From positions 18,363 through 82,362 of the forward strand of contig VCMS01000268.1 of the NCBI GenBank assembly GCA_022539475.1: DNA of 64,000 bases, read 5' to 3'. Below are positions 11,070 to 21,486 of the stretch, piece by piece (position 1 is the first letter of the stretch; each line of letters starts with the position of its first letter). A program made the position numbers and the translations under genes. Below the pieces are notes generated by a model, which was not told where the DNA came from, made no database searches, and saw nothing but the letters and a program-made list of their open reading frames with translations. This DNA is from Gracilaria domingensis. Its lineage: Eukaryota; Rhodophyta; Florideophyceae; Gracilariales; Gracilariaceae.

Positions 11070-11438
11070 GATGACCAGCAGGGCTGGAGGACTTGGTCCT
11101 CAGTATAAGATAGAAACAGTAAAACCATCTAGTGGTAACTTTCCCTTCACCCTTTTGCCTGTTCTCCACGAACTTGATCGATCTTCGATTACTTCTTCAC
11201 TCACACTGTGTTCAAGTGTACTTCACTTCTTTGGTGCTTCTTCTACTCTAACCGTTTTAAATCGGTACAACCGGCATTTCGGTATGCTCTTCTTTCTTTC
11301 TTCTCACTTCTTCTAGTTCAGTCTTCACCGCTTCATTGGTCTTCTTCCTTCATTCATCCCCACACAGAAGGGGTCAACTCTCCATTCTGAGTCTTCCACA
11401 TCGCGGTATAGTTGAAAGCTCCTCACCGGGAACGGTTC

Positions 11439-11681
11439 TTATCCCACCTGGGCTTGGTCCAGGTTGGACGGCAAGGCTGACCGAGTGCGACGGTGGTATG
11501 AAACGATCTCCGACCTAGGTAGGTGCTCGACCGGCTCCATGGTGTCCTCCTCGGCGGAGTAGCCATACCATCGCACTTGGTACAGTACCGTCCCATCGGG
11601 GTCTACAACATGACGTACGATACGTTCGATCACGTATTCCTGCGGGTACACCTCGGTGTTTGACTGCTCTCCTTCACCCAT
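11439..11681 (-). CDS. Chromodomain frame of gypsy E1
   Basis: Eighty residues starting MGEGEQSNTEVYPQEY. The core YVIERIVRHVVDPDGTVLYQVRWYGYSAEEDTMEPVEHL fits a chromodomain, which in gypsy chromoviruses guides integration to chromatin. Where classical domains have TWEP, this reads TMEP, so one wall of the methyl-lysine cage is missing, as in the cage-poor chromodomains of some retroelements. It stands apart from integrase, about 700 bases downstream, rather than being fused. Matching frames occur in E2 (25,264) and E3 (44,702). Confidence 0.8.
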   Translation of the reverse strand: MGEGEQSNTEVYPQEYVIERIVRHVVDPDGTVLYQVRWYGYSAEEDTMEPVEHLPRSEIVSYHRRTRSALPSNLDQAQVG

Positions 11682-11800
11682 TGTGGTTTCGTACCTTATA
11701 GGGTGGCGAGGTGGTGGCCGGCTAACCTCTAGAGGGGTTCCTCTTTGGACTTAACCAGTCACGACTCACTAGGAGTTCCTCGCTGCGCGACAACTACAAC

Positions 11801-12226
11801 TTACGCCAGGAGCGTCCAATCTTCAACCTGAAAGGTTCTTCTTGAAGTACTCTTTTTCTTGAGTCTGACGAGCTTCGGCTCGTTTTGGTTGAGCTTCCGA
11901 CCGTCCAACGGTAGCTTCGGGATTCTGAGCTCCCTCTTGCTATCCAGAAGGATCGTCCGTGCGACGGAGAACGGGCAGGGTCTCGCTCGTGCGCCATGGA
12001 GGCGGATTGACCAATCACGGTGCATATCGCGGCCTTCTCGTTGGCCAGGCGATGGCACTTGTGAGCCACGAGTTACCCTAACAGGTGTCCGTTCGCCTAC
12101 GGTTGGCGACCGTACATCGTGCACGGTGCACGTGTGGTACTCGCGCACGCGACTTACTGTCAGCAGTTCCCCGCGTCGGCGGTGCTTTCCGTACGTCACC
12201 ACGTCACACAACGTGTTACTCTCCAC
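11801..12226 (-). CDS. Small conserved frame between pol and chromodomain (E1)
   Basis: A 141-residue frame whose counterpart in E2 (24,764-25,144) keeps blocks such as RRRGELLTVSRVREYHTC and a shared end (DWTLLA versus EWTRLA). Both are followed directly by GTAAGT, which looks like a splice donor, with the chromodomain frame next. It may be a small protein or an exon linking pol to the chromodomain; family-type splicing is possible but not shown. No domain recognised. Confidence 0.4.
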   Translation of the reverse strand: MESNTLCDVVTYGKHRRRGELLTVSRVREYHTCTVHDVRSPTVGERTPVRVTRGSQVPSPGQREGRDMHRDWSIRLHGARARPCPFSVARTILLDSKRELRIPKLPLDGRKLNQNEPKLVRLKKKSTSRRTFQVEDWTLLA

Positions 12227-12375
12227 TTGGGTGTGTCATGAGTCCTCTGCCACGCGGCGTGGGTGCACCATCGACGGTTTCCAAACTCGTACTTCGTACT
12301 TCACCTTTCCAAGGTTGTTTTCCCAAATAATACGCGGGTAAGCACGACTTCTCGTTTCCTCCTACTACGGCGTGG

Positions 12376-14523
12376 TTAACACCGGTCGGTAACATTGAGC
12401 TGATCTACCGCTTGCGGTTCTGCGTTCTCCGGGAAGCCCGGGTCTACAGATACTGTCTTCTCCGCTCTGCGGGTGGTGACCTCACTCAGTTGTGGTGTTC
12501 CCGACGGGGTTACGTTATCCACAGCGGTGTGTACCCCCTGGGTGGGTCGTGTCGTTTCCAGCGCATTGCTCAACGAACTCGACGGAGTATCACCACGAGG
12601 TACAGCGCCTCGGCGCACCACAACGCTATCGGTAGAGACCGCGAGATTGGTTGCGGTACCTTGCGACACAGTGTGACCGTGCGACGCCGGTGTAACGGGT
12701 TCCGTACTTTCCTCCCCCTCCTTAGGCGGTGGCACGGGAGCCACGACGTCCGGTGGGGGGTCAACTCTAGTTGAGTTTTCCTCTTCGTCTCCCGCAACGG
12801 GTTGTGCTACCCGCGTGGGTGATTCTGACTTCGGTAGATCCGATAAGCCGCGATCAGGGCGGAGAGTCGCAGGGCGCGAAGATACGACCTGTTCGTCCCC
12901 TGTAGCTTCACCCAGTTGGGTGTTAACGTGAACGTAGGGTGGTGGGGCCAGCGCGAAACGGTCTAACGATATCCGTTCGTGGAGATTATTGATATCCAAT
13001 ACTACGGTATCGTCCGTGACGGAAATATCCTTGTAGGGTCCTTCCGCGATAGGCGAGAGCTTGTGGCGGCGTTCCTTCTCCGGATTATAGTATTCTTTGC
13101 GGAGAAATACCATATCGTCTTGTTTGACCTTTGGTAATGGGGTCTTAACCTTCGCATCGAAGTTGCGCTTATAAGCGGCCTGCGCCTTATCCATCGCTGT
13201 GCGAGCGACCGGTACCATTTTGGTTAACCAATCCTTCCAAGCGTTCCTGTATAACCCAACAGACGGGTACGTAGAAAGCGTTTCTTGAGCCTCGATTGCA
13301 ACCGGTGGCGGTACTCTTGACAATACCAACTCAAAAGGTGCTAGCTTCGTTACCCGGTGGACTTGGGTGTTGTACGCATACGTAATAGCGTCCGTATACA
13401 AATCCCAATCCTTAGGATGATCTGCCACATAAGATCTTAATGCATTCAGCATGGTACGGTTAAATCGTTCTACCTGACCATTTGTTTGGGGGTGGTAGGT
13501 GGTCGTAAATAGATTCTTGACACTCAAGATCCGACAGACGTCCTGGAAAAACTTGGACGTGAACTGTGAACCGTTATCTGATAATAGATGAACCGGTGGA
13601 CCGTACACAAAGACCCAGTGGGTGACAAAAGCTTGTGCAACCACGGTGGCCGTAATCCGTTTCAGCGGGACTGTCCGTACCAACTTAGAGAACCGATCGG
13701 TGATAACCAGAAGGTATCGATTACCTCTTGCGGTTCTGATCAATTCACCTAAGATATCGATAGCGATAAACTCCAAAGGAGACCGTGCTGGGAACAGCGT
13801 TAACTTCTTCGAGTACTTACGAAGTTTCACGTTATTCTTAGCGCACTCGGTGCAAGAGCGTCGTACTGCGTAGCAGTCCAATGCCATTGACGGCCAGTAA
13901 AAATCCCTACGCAGGGTAAAGTATAGTTTTCGACCTCCTGGGTGGGCTCCTACCTTCACATAGTGTGTCATGACCAACACACGGTTTTGCAGCGAGTATG
14001 GGACCACAATTTGGGTATACGCTTCAACCAACCTAACCAGGTACCCCTGATCGTTAACCTGAAAAGGTATACGATCTCCTCCATTGAGACGAGCGCGAAT
14101 TTGCGTACAAAACTCATCCGTTTGCTGTTCTCGGATCATCTCCTCGGGAGTGATGGGTACAAAAGATCCAGTCAAGGGATCCAACTTCTCAGAAGTGAGC
14201 AGGATGTCGTCACAGATGTCGTCCGACAAAGATTCGACCCAACCTGCTTGTTCTTCCACGATAAAGCATGGTATGTCCAGATCGTCAACTGGTGCCGCTT
14301 CTACATTTGTTCCCAAGCGGGAGAGTGCATCTGCCTGCAGATTCACCGTTCGTTTTTTGTACTGTAATCGCTCGATAACCTCAAGCGCCAACGCATCAAG
14401 CGTCCTGATGGTTCCGAGATTTCCATGAGCCATCGGAGAGATGAGTGGTTCGTATGTACCGTAAAATGGTTGCCCATAAGATATGGCCTCAGTGTAGTTA
14501 GAGCCCATACAACGGCTAAGCAC
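12376..14523 (-). CDS. Gypsy E1 RNase H end and integrase
   Basis: A 715-residue frame that overlaps the reverse transcriptase frame at its start. It carries the HHCC-type region (HPGGRKLYFTLRRDFYWPS, then CTECAKN) and the integrase catalytic core with the DDE residues (around IAIDILGEL, LLSDNGSQF and NGQVERFNR). A Pro/Thr/Ser-rich tail of about 190 residues follows. This tail is also kept in E2 (24,010-24,479). Integrase inserts the reverse-transcribed copy into host DNA. Confidence 0.9.
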   Translation of the reverse strand: MLSRCMGSNYTEAISYGQPFYGTYEPLISPMAHGNLGTIRTLDALALEVIERLQYKKRTVNLQADALSRLGTNVEAAPVDDLDIPCFIVEEQAGWVESLSDDICDDILLTSEKLDPLTGSFVPITPEEMIREQQTDEFCTQIRARLNGGDRIPFQVNDQGYLVRLVEAYTQIVVPYSLQNRVLVMTHYVKVGAHPGGRKLYFTLRRDFYWPSMALDCYAVRRSCTECAKNNVKLRKYSKKLTLFPARSPLEFIAIDILGELIRTARGNRYLLVITDRFSKLVRTVPLKRITATVVAQAFVTHWVFVYGPPVHLLSDNGSQFTSKFFQDVCRILSVKNLFTTTYHPQTNGQVERFNRTMLNALRSYVADHPKDWDLYTDAITYAYNTQVHRVTKLAPFELVLSRVPPPVAIEAQETLSTYPSVGLYRNAWKDWLTKMVPVARTAMDKAQAAYKRNFDAKVKTPLPKVKQDDMVFLRKEYYNPEKERRHKLSPIAEGPYKDISVTDDTVVLDINNLHERISLDRFALAPPPYVHVNTQLGEATGDEQVVSSRPATLRPDRGLSDLPKSESPTRVAQPVAGDEEENSTRVDPPPDVVAPVPPPKEGEESTEPVTPASHGHTVSQGTATNLAVSTDSVVVRRGAVPRGDTPSSSLSNALETTRPTQGVHTAVDNVTPSGTPQLSEVTTRRAEKTVSVDPGFPENAEPQAVDQLNVTDRC

Positions 14524-16145
14524 TCTTTCTCCGAAACTGAGTAGTTACGTTCGTGTACGTTCAAGGATCGCGACCAGTATCCAATTGGATGTCTCACGCC
14601 GTCTTCCGTGACCTGAAACAGGGCGCAACCAACCTGGTGTGCACTGGCGTCAGTGTCTACTTCGAATGGAAGTCCTAGCTTAGGCAAAGCCAAGATTGGC
14701 GGTGACGTTACTGCGTCAATTAATGCCGAAAAGGCAGACGCTTCCGCGTCGCCTAGGGGTTCCAGTTGAACTGGTTGACCTTTTCTCAAAAGGTGGTTAA
14801 GGGGGGTCGCAATATCTGCGAAGTTCGGGACAAAACGCCGATATACATTACAAAGACCCAGAAAACTGCGGAGTTCCGTTTGTGTCGTAGGGTGTTTCGC
14901 TTCCTTCAGCGACTTCACGCGAACTGCGTCAACTGAGAGCTGTCCAGGTCGAATGATATGCCCTAGGTATTTGACAGAATCTGTGAAGAACTCGCACTTC
15001 TTGAGTTTCAGCGTAATGCCCGCGTCCCTGAGGACTCTCATGACGTCCCGGACGTGTGTTAAGTGGTCATCAAGGTTATCGGAGAACACGATGATATCGT
15101 CAAGATACACCAAGCAGGTCTTCCACTTGAATCGAGCCAAGAGGATATCGATAGCACGTTGAAACGTAGCCGGTGCGTTGGTTAATCCGAACGGCATTCG
15201 TTTAAACCGGTACAAACCTTGGTGGCACACAAAAGCAGTTTTGTCCTTATCCTTTTCACGGATCAGAACTTGCCAGTATCCCCAATTGGCATCCAAGGCG
15301 GTGAACACTGTAGCACTCCCAAGCGATTCAATGTATTCGTCCATCCTGGGTATGGGATAAACGTCTTTGACGGTGACCGAATTTAGACGACGGTAATCAA
15401 TACAGAATCGCCATGATCCGTCTGCTTTTGGAACTAGCACCACGGGTGAGGCCCAAGCGGATTGAGCTGCCTCTATGACGCCAGCGCGTAACATCTTCTC
15501 AACCTGAGATTGCTCTTCTTCCCTAGCTTTGGGACCAGCCCGGTATGGGTGTTGGGAAATGGGGCTAGTACCTGGAAGTAGGTCAATACGGTGTTCCGTG
15601 ATTCCAATTGTCCCAAGGGATCCATCCCACATGGGTGTGAACTCCCTCAACATTTCTCTTAGCTTACCTCTATGAGATTCAGGTACATGATCAAAATTCA
15701 ACTGTTCCAGTTCCTTGACAGGGTCTGTATCTTCCGTTCCTGGTGGCAACGCTTTACCCTCGGTGGGTGCCAGCGATTCGGTAACTTCGCTCGCCGGGGT
15801 AACCGATGCGGTAAAAGCGGTTTCCGCTGATCCCTCCCCCTCCTTAGCATCGGTTATACCGAGAACATCCGCAACGGGTATCTTCGTCGGTACGATGGCA
15901 GCAGGGTGTAGGAGAGTGGTACCAAGGATTTGGTTTTTAGCTAACCACTGTCGGGTTGTGCCAAAGTTGGCGACCAAAACTCTGAATGGTTTGTCGGGTT
16001 CCAGCGAGATTACTCCGTTCGCCAAAGCGAGTTGCTTCTGATCATACAATGATGGCAATGGTTGTACCACACGTAGACCAGACTGCTTAGTAGTTATGGT
16101 GACCCAAACTTGGGATTGCGCAGGGATTGCGATGGCATGAGCCAC
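14343..16145 (-). CDS. Gypsy E1 reverse transcriptase and RNase H
   Basis: A 600-residue frame. The reverse transcriptase runs from about residue 225 (ASPVVLVPKADGSWRFCIDYR) through the catalytic YLDD. RNase H follows (FEVDTDASAHQVG, SEKECLAVVWAL). The first 200 residues are a variable linker. This is the standard gypsy order: reverse transcriptase, RNase H, integrase. Confidence 0.93.
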   Translation of the reverse strand: MAHAIAIPAQSQVWVTITTKQSGLRVVQPLPSLYDQKQLALANGVISLEPDKPFRVLVANFGTTRQWLAKNQILGTTLLHPAAIVPTKIPVADVLGITDAKEGEGSAETAFTASVTPASEVTESLAPTEGKALPPGTEDTDPVKELEQLNFDHVPESHRGKLREMLREFTPMWDGSLGTIGITEHRIDLLPGTSPISQHPYRAGPKAREEEQSQVEKMLRAGVIEAAQSAWASPVVLVPKADGSWRFCIDYRRLNSVTVKDVYPIPRMDEYIESLGSATVFTALDANWGYWQVLIREKDKDKTAFVCHQGLYRFKRMPFGLTNAPATFQRAIDILLARFKWKTCLVYLDDIIVFSDNLDDHLTHVRDVMRVLRDAGITLKLKKCEFFTDSVKYLGHIIRPGQLSVDAVRVKSLKEAKHPTTQTELRSFLGLCNVYRRFVPNFADIATPLNHLLRKGQPVQLEPLGDAEASAFSALIDAVTSPPILALPKLGLPFEVDTDASAHQVGCALFQVTEDGVRHPIGYWSRSLNVHERNYSVSEKECLAVVWALTTLRPYLMGNHFTVHTNHSSLRWLMEISEPSGRLMRWRLRLSSDYSTKNER

Positions 16146-16184
16146 ATGGAGCTTAGATGATACCGGGTCGACGGTTGGAACTTC

Positions 16185-16775
16185 CTATGCAGCAGGGAGC
16201 GGGACGCGCTTGCGTGTAGCTCTCTTTAGCGGTTTCCTTACAATCGGTATTTCGGAACCATCATCCATGGTAACAACTCGAGCTCGAGGTCGAATCGCTT
16301 CAACAAAACGATCACAAAAGTCACAACCGAGTATCACCGGTGCGGCAATGCTTTTGCAAACCATGAAATCCACTTTAACCATACAGGTTCCCAATCGTAC
16401 CATGAGAGGTATGTACCCAAGAGTACGCAACGGGTTATTGTTGGCATCCGCGATGTCCAAACCTGGACCATGACGAATTTCATCCCGTAGCGCGGGTGGC
16501 ACCAACTCAAGGTGAATCAGGTTCGGTGCAGCTCCTGTATCCAACACAGACAACTGTCGAACCATGTACTGGTTAGACAAGCCAAGATCGGCATAAACTT
16601 TGTAGTTTCTCTTGGCCATCACAAGAACTCTTTCCGGAATACGGAGATTACGGGACCGTATCCACGGACGACGTAGAACCGAAAGGTGTTCTGAGCTCAC
16701 GTCAGTTGTAGCCGCTATCCTTGAAAGGATTTTAACAGCTGGGAAGCGAAGCTGTGACGCCTCGGGCGCCTTCAA
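16185..16775 (-). CDS. Gypsy E1 aspartic protease
   Basis: A 196-residue retropepsin-like frame with the active-site motif LDTGAAPNLI in the middle and the second conserved stretch PVILGCDFCDRF near the end. It overlaps the end of gag by four bases and sits between gag and reverse transcriptase, as expected for a gypsy polyprotein. Confidence 0.85.
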   Translation of the reverse strand: MKAPEASQLRFPAVKILSRIAATTDVSSEHLSVLRRPWIRSRNLRIPERVLVMAKRNYKVYADLGLSNQYMVRQLSVLDTGAAPNLIHLELVPPALRDEIRHGPGLDIADANNNPLRTLGYIPLMVRLGTCMVKVDFMVCKSIAAPVILGCDFCDRFVEAIRPRARVVTMDDGSEIPIVRKPLKRATRKRVPLPAA

Positions 16776-18889
16776 CTTCGGCTCGGAACGCGCCCCTCCC
16801 GTAGGGGAAACTCCCGAAGTCCGTTTTTCTGAACGGGGCTCACCGAATTCGGTGCGTGAACTCCGTTCGGGGGGCCTAACTGAACCCCATGCGTGGGTAA
16901 TTCGCCTTGAACCTGGTTCGAAGGTGCCTGTGCCGGAACGGAGGGCTGAGCATAGACCGGAACCGGCAATCCCAGTTCAGCTCTGGCCTTATCATATTCC
17001 TTTCGTGGAACAGATTCCTTTTCCTCGGGCGTGAGGGCGTCGTAATACGCAATAATTTTTGGCCTGTGCGACGGCGGAAATACGCACTGCGTCGATACGT
17101 GACCTGGAAGGTAGCACTGGTAACATATGACCGAGGCCGGTTTGTCGCGAGGGCGATTGTCCACTCGACGTTGTGGTGCTGTGTCCTTCCACCCTGGACG
17201 GTTCAGACGCGACGAATTGTTAGCGTAAGGCAGCGGGGCTGCAGGCACCCGGACACCTTGGGCATACAATGCGGGGTCTTCTTCCGTGCTCGGAATCGAG
17301 GTTGACGGCAGGTCCGTAGATCCGTAAGAATCGGGGTTACTTCCGATGAAGTGGACGTTATCAGCATCACCGACAGCGGTTTCACGTCGCAAAACCGACA
17401 TCGATGGTGACGAACTCTCGGCGAGTAGCGCTTTCGAGCGGCGCTGCCCCGGGTTGCGGGCTCGATACGTCTCTCCTTCCGCCTGGGCGTAATTAACCAA
17501 CTCTAGGTACGTCATTCGGCGTTTTTCCTCGCGTCGGCGAGCGACCAACGACCGAATGGTGGGGTCCAAACCATCAACAAACATGGTACACCGCTCCTGT
17601 GCGGAGTACACATTACCACATCGGTGAAACGCTTTGTTCAACCGCGTTGAATAAACCGTTTCAGATTCTCCACTCTTCTGTCTAGTGTCGCGAACAGCAA
17701 GAGTAGCGCTGTAAATCGCGTTGGAAGTCGCGTACGACCTGAGAAGGTAGTTCACGGCTTCCGGCCAACACGTGACTCCTCCTTCCGAGGCTCTCGAGGT
17801 TCCTCGAACTGAGTTGTACTGATCTTCCGCAGTCCCTGTTAGGAAGTACGGCAGTGCCACATATGCCTGTGCTTCACTCATACCGAGTATATCGGCCTCC
17901 TGGACGAACCTGGCAAGGAAATCCAAGATAAGGATAGGATCTGTCCCCGAGAACTTCCTTGTTTCAAGGGTAACATTCAACCTTCGAATGTAGTTCTTCA
18001 CCTTACCGGTTCCTCGCGAGGAGCGATTCGAAGTAACATCTTCCAACCGATAATAGCGGTACGACAACAGCTTTGTGTAGAGCGGGTCCGTCGGCTTTAA
18101 CTCTTTGAGTCCCAAGTGGCGCCGTCCTTTCACGCGTGATCTCATCACTGCCTGAGTAGACTGCGTCGCTTTCGACCGTGTCGAACGTGACCTATGACGG
18201 TTGTCATCACTATCAGATGAATCTGACGAACTGTCTTCAGTCATGCCGCTCGAGTCAGAGCGCGATGAATCCGAATCATAGTGAACTCGTTTTGAGTGTC
18301 GACGTTTCTGCTTCACCGAACGATGGTCTTCATCCGCAGATGGATTTCCTTGAGGAACCTGTGCGTCCACAGCTTCATCCATACGGATTGTATCCTCCAG
18401 CGTTTCCAAGCGCGAACGAATTCGACCGATATCGGTGCGCATTTCCTCGACAAATGCCCGGTACTCCGTGACGAAGACGTCTGGGGTACCCAGATTTTCC
18501 ATAATGCAATTCACGTCCCTTCTCAGAAGACGTAAGTCTCCTGAGACATCCCTCACCTGGGCATTATCAACCTGCGTCCTCAACGAGGTAGCATCCTGTA
18601 GGAGTTCCACGTGAGCAACGTGATTAATATCCAAGCGGGATTCCAACCTAGCCAACTCGGCTACGGTAGCAGCGTTAGGGTTAACCATGGATGGTGTCTC
18701 AACGACGGGTTGAGCAGAACCCAAATTTTCCTTAGGTGCTTCCGTAACTGAACGCGTTCTCCGGGGGCAGGGTACGACCTCAAGAGGTTGCGCCTCATCT
18801 GGGATAGACCGGGACGTCGGTGCAACGGGTGGAACCGCAGCTGACGACCGCGCTGAACCAGCTCGAGAACCTCGAGGCGGTTGCGACAT
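16772..18889 (-). CDS. Gypsy E1 gag
   Basis: The frame is open from 18,958. I take the start at 18,889 (MSQPPRGSRAG), after the LTR leader. The N-terminal third is polar with a predicted coiled coil (LARLESRLDINHVAHVELLQ). The central capsid-like block (ELKPTDPLYTKLLSYRYYRLED to LPYFLTGTAEDQYNSV) is shared with the gag remains at 29,089. A CCHC zinc knuckle (CYQCYLPGHVSTQC) lies near the C-terminus. Gag packages the element RNA. Confidence 0.88.
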   Translation of the reverse strand: MSQPPRGSRAGSARSSAAVPPVAPTSRSIPDEAQPLEVVPCPRRTRSVTEAPKENLGSAQPVVETPSMVNPNAATVAELARLESRLDINHVAHVELLQDATSLRTQVDNAQVRDVSGDLRLLRRDVNCIMENLGTPDVFVTEYRAFVEEMRTDIGRIRSRLETLEDTIRMDEAVDAQVPQGNPSADEDHRSVKQKRRHSKRVHYDSDSSRSDSSGMTEDSSSDSSDSDDNRHRSRSTRSKATQSTQAVMRSRVKGRRHLGLKELKPTDPLYTKLLSYRYYRLEDVTSNRSSRGTGKVKNYIRRLNVTLETRKFSGTDPILILDFLARFVQEADILGMSEAQAYVALPYFLTGTAEDQYNSVRGTSRASEGGVTCWPEAVNYLLRSYATSNAIYSATLAVRDTRQKSGESETVYSTRLNKAFHRCGNVYSAQERCTMFVDGLDPTIRSLVARRREEKRRMTYLELVNYAQAEGETYRARNPGQRRSKALLAESSSPSMSVLRRETAVGDADNVHFIGSNPDSYGSTDLPSTSIPSTEEDPALYAQGVRVPAAPLPYANNSSRLNRPGWKDTAPQRRVDNRPRDKPASVICYQCYLPGHVSTQCVFPPSHRPKIIAYYDALTPEEKESVPRKEYDKARAELGLPVPVYAQPSVPAQAPSNQVQGELPTHGVQLGPPNGVHAPNSVSPVQKNGLREFPLREGRVPSRS

Positions 18890-19110
18890 ACTGAAAACCA
18901 GTAAGCAATCTGATCCAGATGATCCAGTTAAACTCGTACACGAGTCTCCAAAGAACAAGAAAACTCAATAAACCTTCTCGGTAAACCACCACGTCAGCGG
19001 TTCACGTTCAAAAGTTGTCAACCTCCAAAACTCTAAAGAGTCCTCTGATCGTTGTCAGAAAACGGTGATCCGTCAACAATCAAGTCAATTCCACGACAGT
19101 GACCTAAAAC

Positions 19111-19130
19111 GGTTCTAGGTCGGGAGACCA
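19111..19130 (-). other. Primer-binding site of gypsy E1
   Basis: On the minus strand, three bases past the LTR end, the sequence reads TGGTCTCCCGACCTAGAACC, the form expected for pairing with a tRNA 3' end (CCA). Similar sites follow the LTRs at 30,591-30,604 (TGATCTCCCGA) and 37,223-37,241 (TTGGTCTCTCGAC), and near 29,014-29,031, so these families seem to share a primer. Confidence 0.75.
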
Positions 19131-19133
19131 CTT

Positions 19134-20106
19134 TGTGGGGCAAACTCGGAAGAGTGAAACCCACCAGACTGTCCGAAGGTCCGCTCTCGTGAGAGATGGC
19201 AGACCAGTGACAAAGCCCTCTGTACCACCGTAACTCGGTTGTAAGGCCGAAGTGGCAACTGGCTAAACCTACAGAGGTGCTAGGCCACGTGGTGAGGAAA
19301 CGATGAGAAACTCGAGAGACATGGTGGTATCGGCAACGATGAAACACGACCAATGACAGGTGTAGTCCCGAGAGGGAAAGCAACAGAAAACAACAACCAA
19401 ACAACACCCACACGCGACGGGTAGGGCCTCCTCGGCACTGTGCCCGGAGCGGGGCGAGATCTTCCAACGGTAATGCACGGGTTTCCGTAAACACGGCAAA
19501 ACTCTATACAGAGTCGGATCACTTCGTAATCTAGTCCTATACCTCCTCGGTACGACCCTCAGGTCCCGACATCAACGACAGATGTTCCTCAAAGGTACCG
19601 AGAGGGTAGGACCACCGTAACCAGACGTGGCTATACTCGCGAGAGTGATAACCCACGTAGGCGGTTGGCGCCAGAGCCTCACTCGTGTAGAGTCCACTCA
19701 GGAGAGCGCTACTCGACAAAGAGTTCACTTAGAAGTGCTCGGGTTGACTTTACAAAGGTGCTCGCGACGACGAGGTCGAGCTCACCTAAGTAGGTCTAAA
19801 CTAACTATGTACACGTGGTGCACACCCGCAGGGGTCCGTACACGTGGCTAGCCCAGTGTCAGGCACCTCAGGTGCACTACCTATTGTCCCGTAATATGCA
19901 CACACACGGTGGTGTAGTACACGCGTCCACCTAGCGGTATTGGCCAGCAATGGCAACCCTGATTACAGGTAACTGTGGGAAAGCCATTCCAAAAGTAACC
20001 GCCAAAATTGGGTCCAACTCATAACTCTTCGAGTTCATCCTCGTATCACTCCCCTGAGTATATGAGGCGCATCATCCTAATAATCACGCAAATTGCGTTG
20101 CTCTAC
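19134..20106 (-). repeat. 5' LTR of gypsy E1
   Basis: A 973-base LTR, starting TGTAGAGCAACGC (at 20,106, minus strand) and ending TTTGCCCCACA. It matches 27,210 to about 29,000 in opposite orientation (apart from insertions there), and more weakly the LTR at about 45,980-46,951. The shared ends TGTAGAG...CACA link it to the LTRs at 20,597, 21,487 and 40,890. Confidence 0.8.
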
Positions 20107-20596
20107 ACCTTTGTCCCTGCGCCCGAACGCAAAACCGGACACTGCCAAGAATTGTGATGCTGGGCGTGAGCGGGACATGTTTATTTGCAAGGCAAAAGCG
20201 GATGCATGAAGAAAGCAAGCTGTAAATCAGAGTGGTAGGCCCAATTCTCAGCGGAGGTAGCTCAATTTGCGGTGAATTGCGCAAGGCTCCGCCTCTGTTC
20301 CTGCTCGATGAGTCGTCACTCGTCTTCTGCTACTTGACGGCAGGAGGTGTAGCGCTCCCGACCGTGTCGCGCTCCACCAGGTTCACCCTGTTCACCACGA
20401 CAGCGCGACGCGATAAATGTCGCGTTAACGCGGCGGGCGTTAGACCGAAACCCAGGCCACGCACGAACAAAGCCGGCAGAGACTGCATACCGTCGTAAAG
20501 GTCTACAGCCTTTCTCGCTTCACAGGAAAACAGGCGATACAGGACAAGCTCAAAGTCAGCGGTTTTGACTTCAACCCGTTCCTCAATATCTGTAGA

Positions 20597-21440
20597 GCAA
20601 AATGCCTCGCGGAGGGATGCACAAAGGTGCTTTTCATAGTCTGTTGATCCGTTACCGGCTTCGACACCTCATGTCATGAGAGGCTACTGTGGTAATGGCC
20701 CTATTTTAGGGTTTGCCTAGGAAGGGTAGTGTTTCGGCACACGTGTGCTGAGTTGGCCCGATGTCTGGTGCGCCGTGGCAAGCCTTCCACGGTATCCCAC
20801 GTGTAGAGTGTTGGCCGGCAGCGCCGGATAGTTAGATATATTTGGTTGATATTTTCAAGTGCCCTATATAGGTGGCGGCACTTGCCGCCACTCTACGGGA
20901 AGTAAACCTCAAGGAGGCCTTTGGCTCTAGCTTCTTGCAGCGTGCGAACGGTTCTTCGTCCCTAACCAGGCTAAACCGCCGCATCCCCGGAGTTGCTATC
21001 CACCTCTGTCCCCGAGGAGTCCTAGACCGTCGTTCCGGCATCTTTCTGTTGTTTATTTGTTATTATTTCTGTCATACGGCTCTTGTTTCTCTGCCCTGTT
21101 ATGCAGGTTTGGCCCATTAGTCTCGGGACTTCCCGTTTATCAAGAGTCAGTGCTCCGCAGTGCGGCTTGTTTGCTGATCCTTTTTTCCCGCTACCGTTGG
21201 ACTGGATACCCCCACTCGCTGTGGCTCGCCGGAACATCCGGATATCGACGCCGATTCTTCTCTTTTACCTCTGACTGCACGCTCAGATGGGGGCCACCCG
21301 GACTTACACCCAGCATCGCGCTGGCCCTATCAGAGGGTTCTACTGCTGCATCTACCTCTATAGAGAGCAGGTTCCGAACACTCTGTCGGTGCGCTTTCCA
21401 CGACGCGGCTCTTGTTTGTCCACTCGTGGGATTGCCCACA
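20597..21440 (+). mobile_element. Solo LTR (type B), copy 1
   Basis: An 844-base LTR starting TGTAGAGCAAAATGCC and ending ATTGCCCACA. It is flanked by the direct repeat ATATC on both sides, so it is a solo LTR left after recombination. It carries a TATATA-like box near 20,870. It points toward copy 2, only 46 bases away. Confidence 0.85.
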
Positions 21441-21486
21441 ATATCGGTAGCGAAATCTACTTCGGTTTCCTCGTTAGCAACTGCAT

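Larger units (their letters stand above)
9195..20106 (-). mobile_element. Ty3/gypsy LTR retrotransposon E1
   Basis: A retroelement fossil with pol on the minus strand. Order in its own sense: 5' LTR (20,106-19,134), primer-binding site (19,130-19,111), gag, protease, reverse transcriptase/RNase H, integrase, a small conserved frame, a chromodomain frame, then a long frame on the other strand. The internal region looks largely whole, with pol spread over more than one frame. The 3' LTR and polypurine tract are absent: element X copy 1 begins where they should be. Domain order places it in Ty3/gypsy (Metaviridae), chromodomain-bearing type. It is younger than E2 and E3, judging by how open its frames are. 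Confidence 0.9.
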
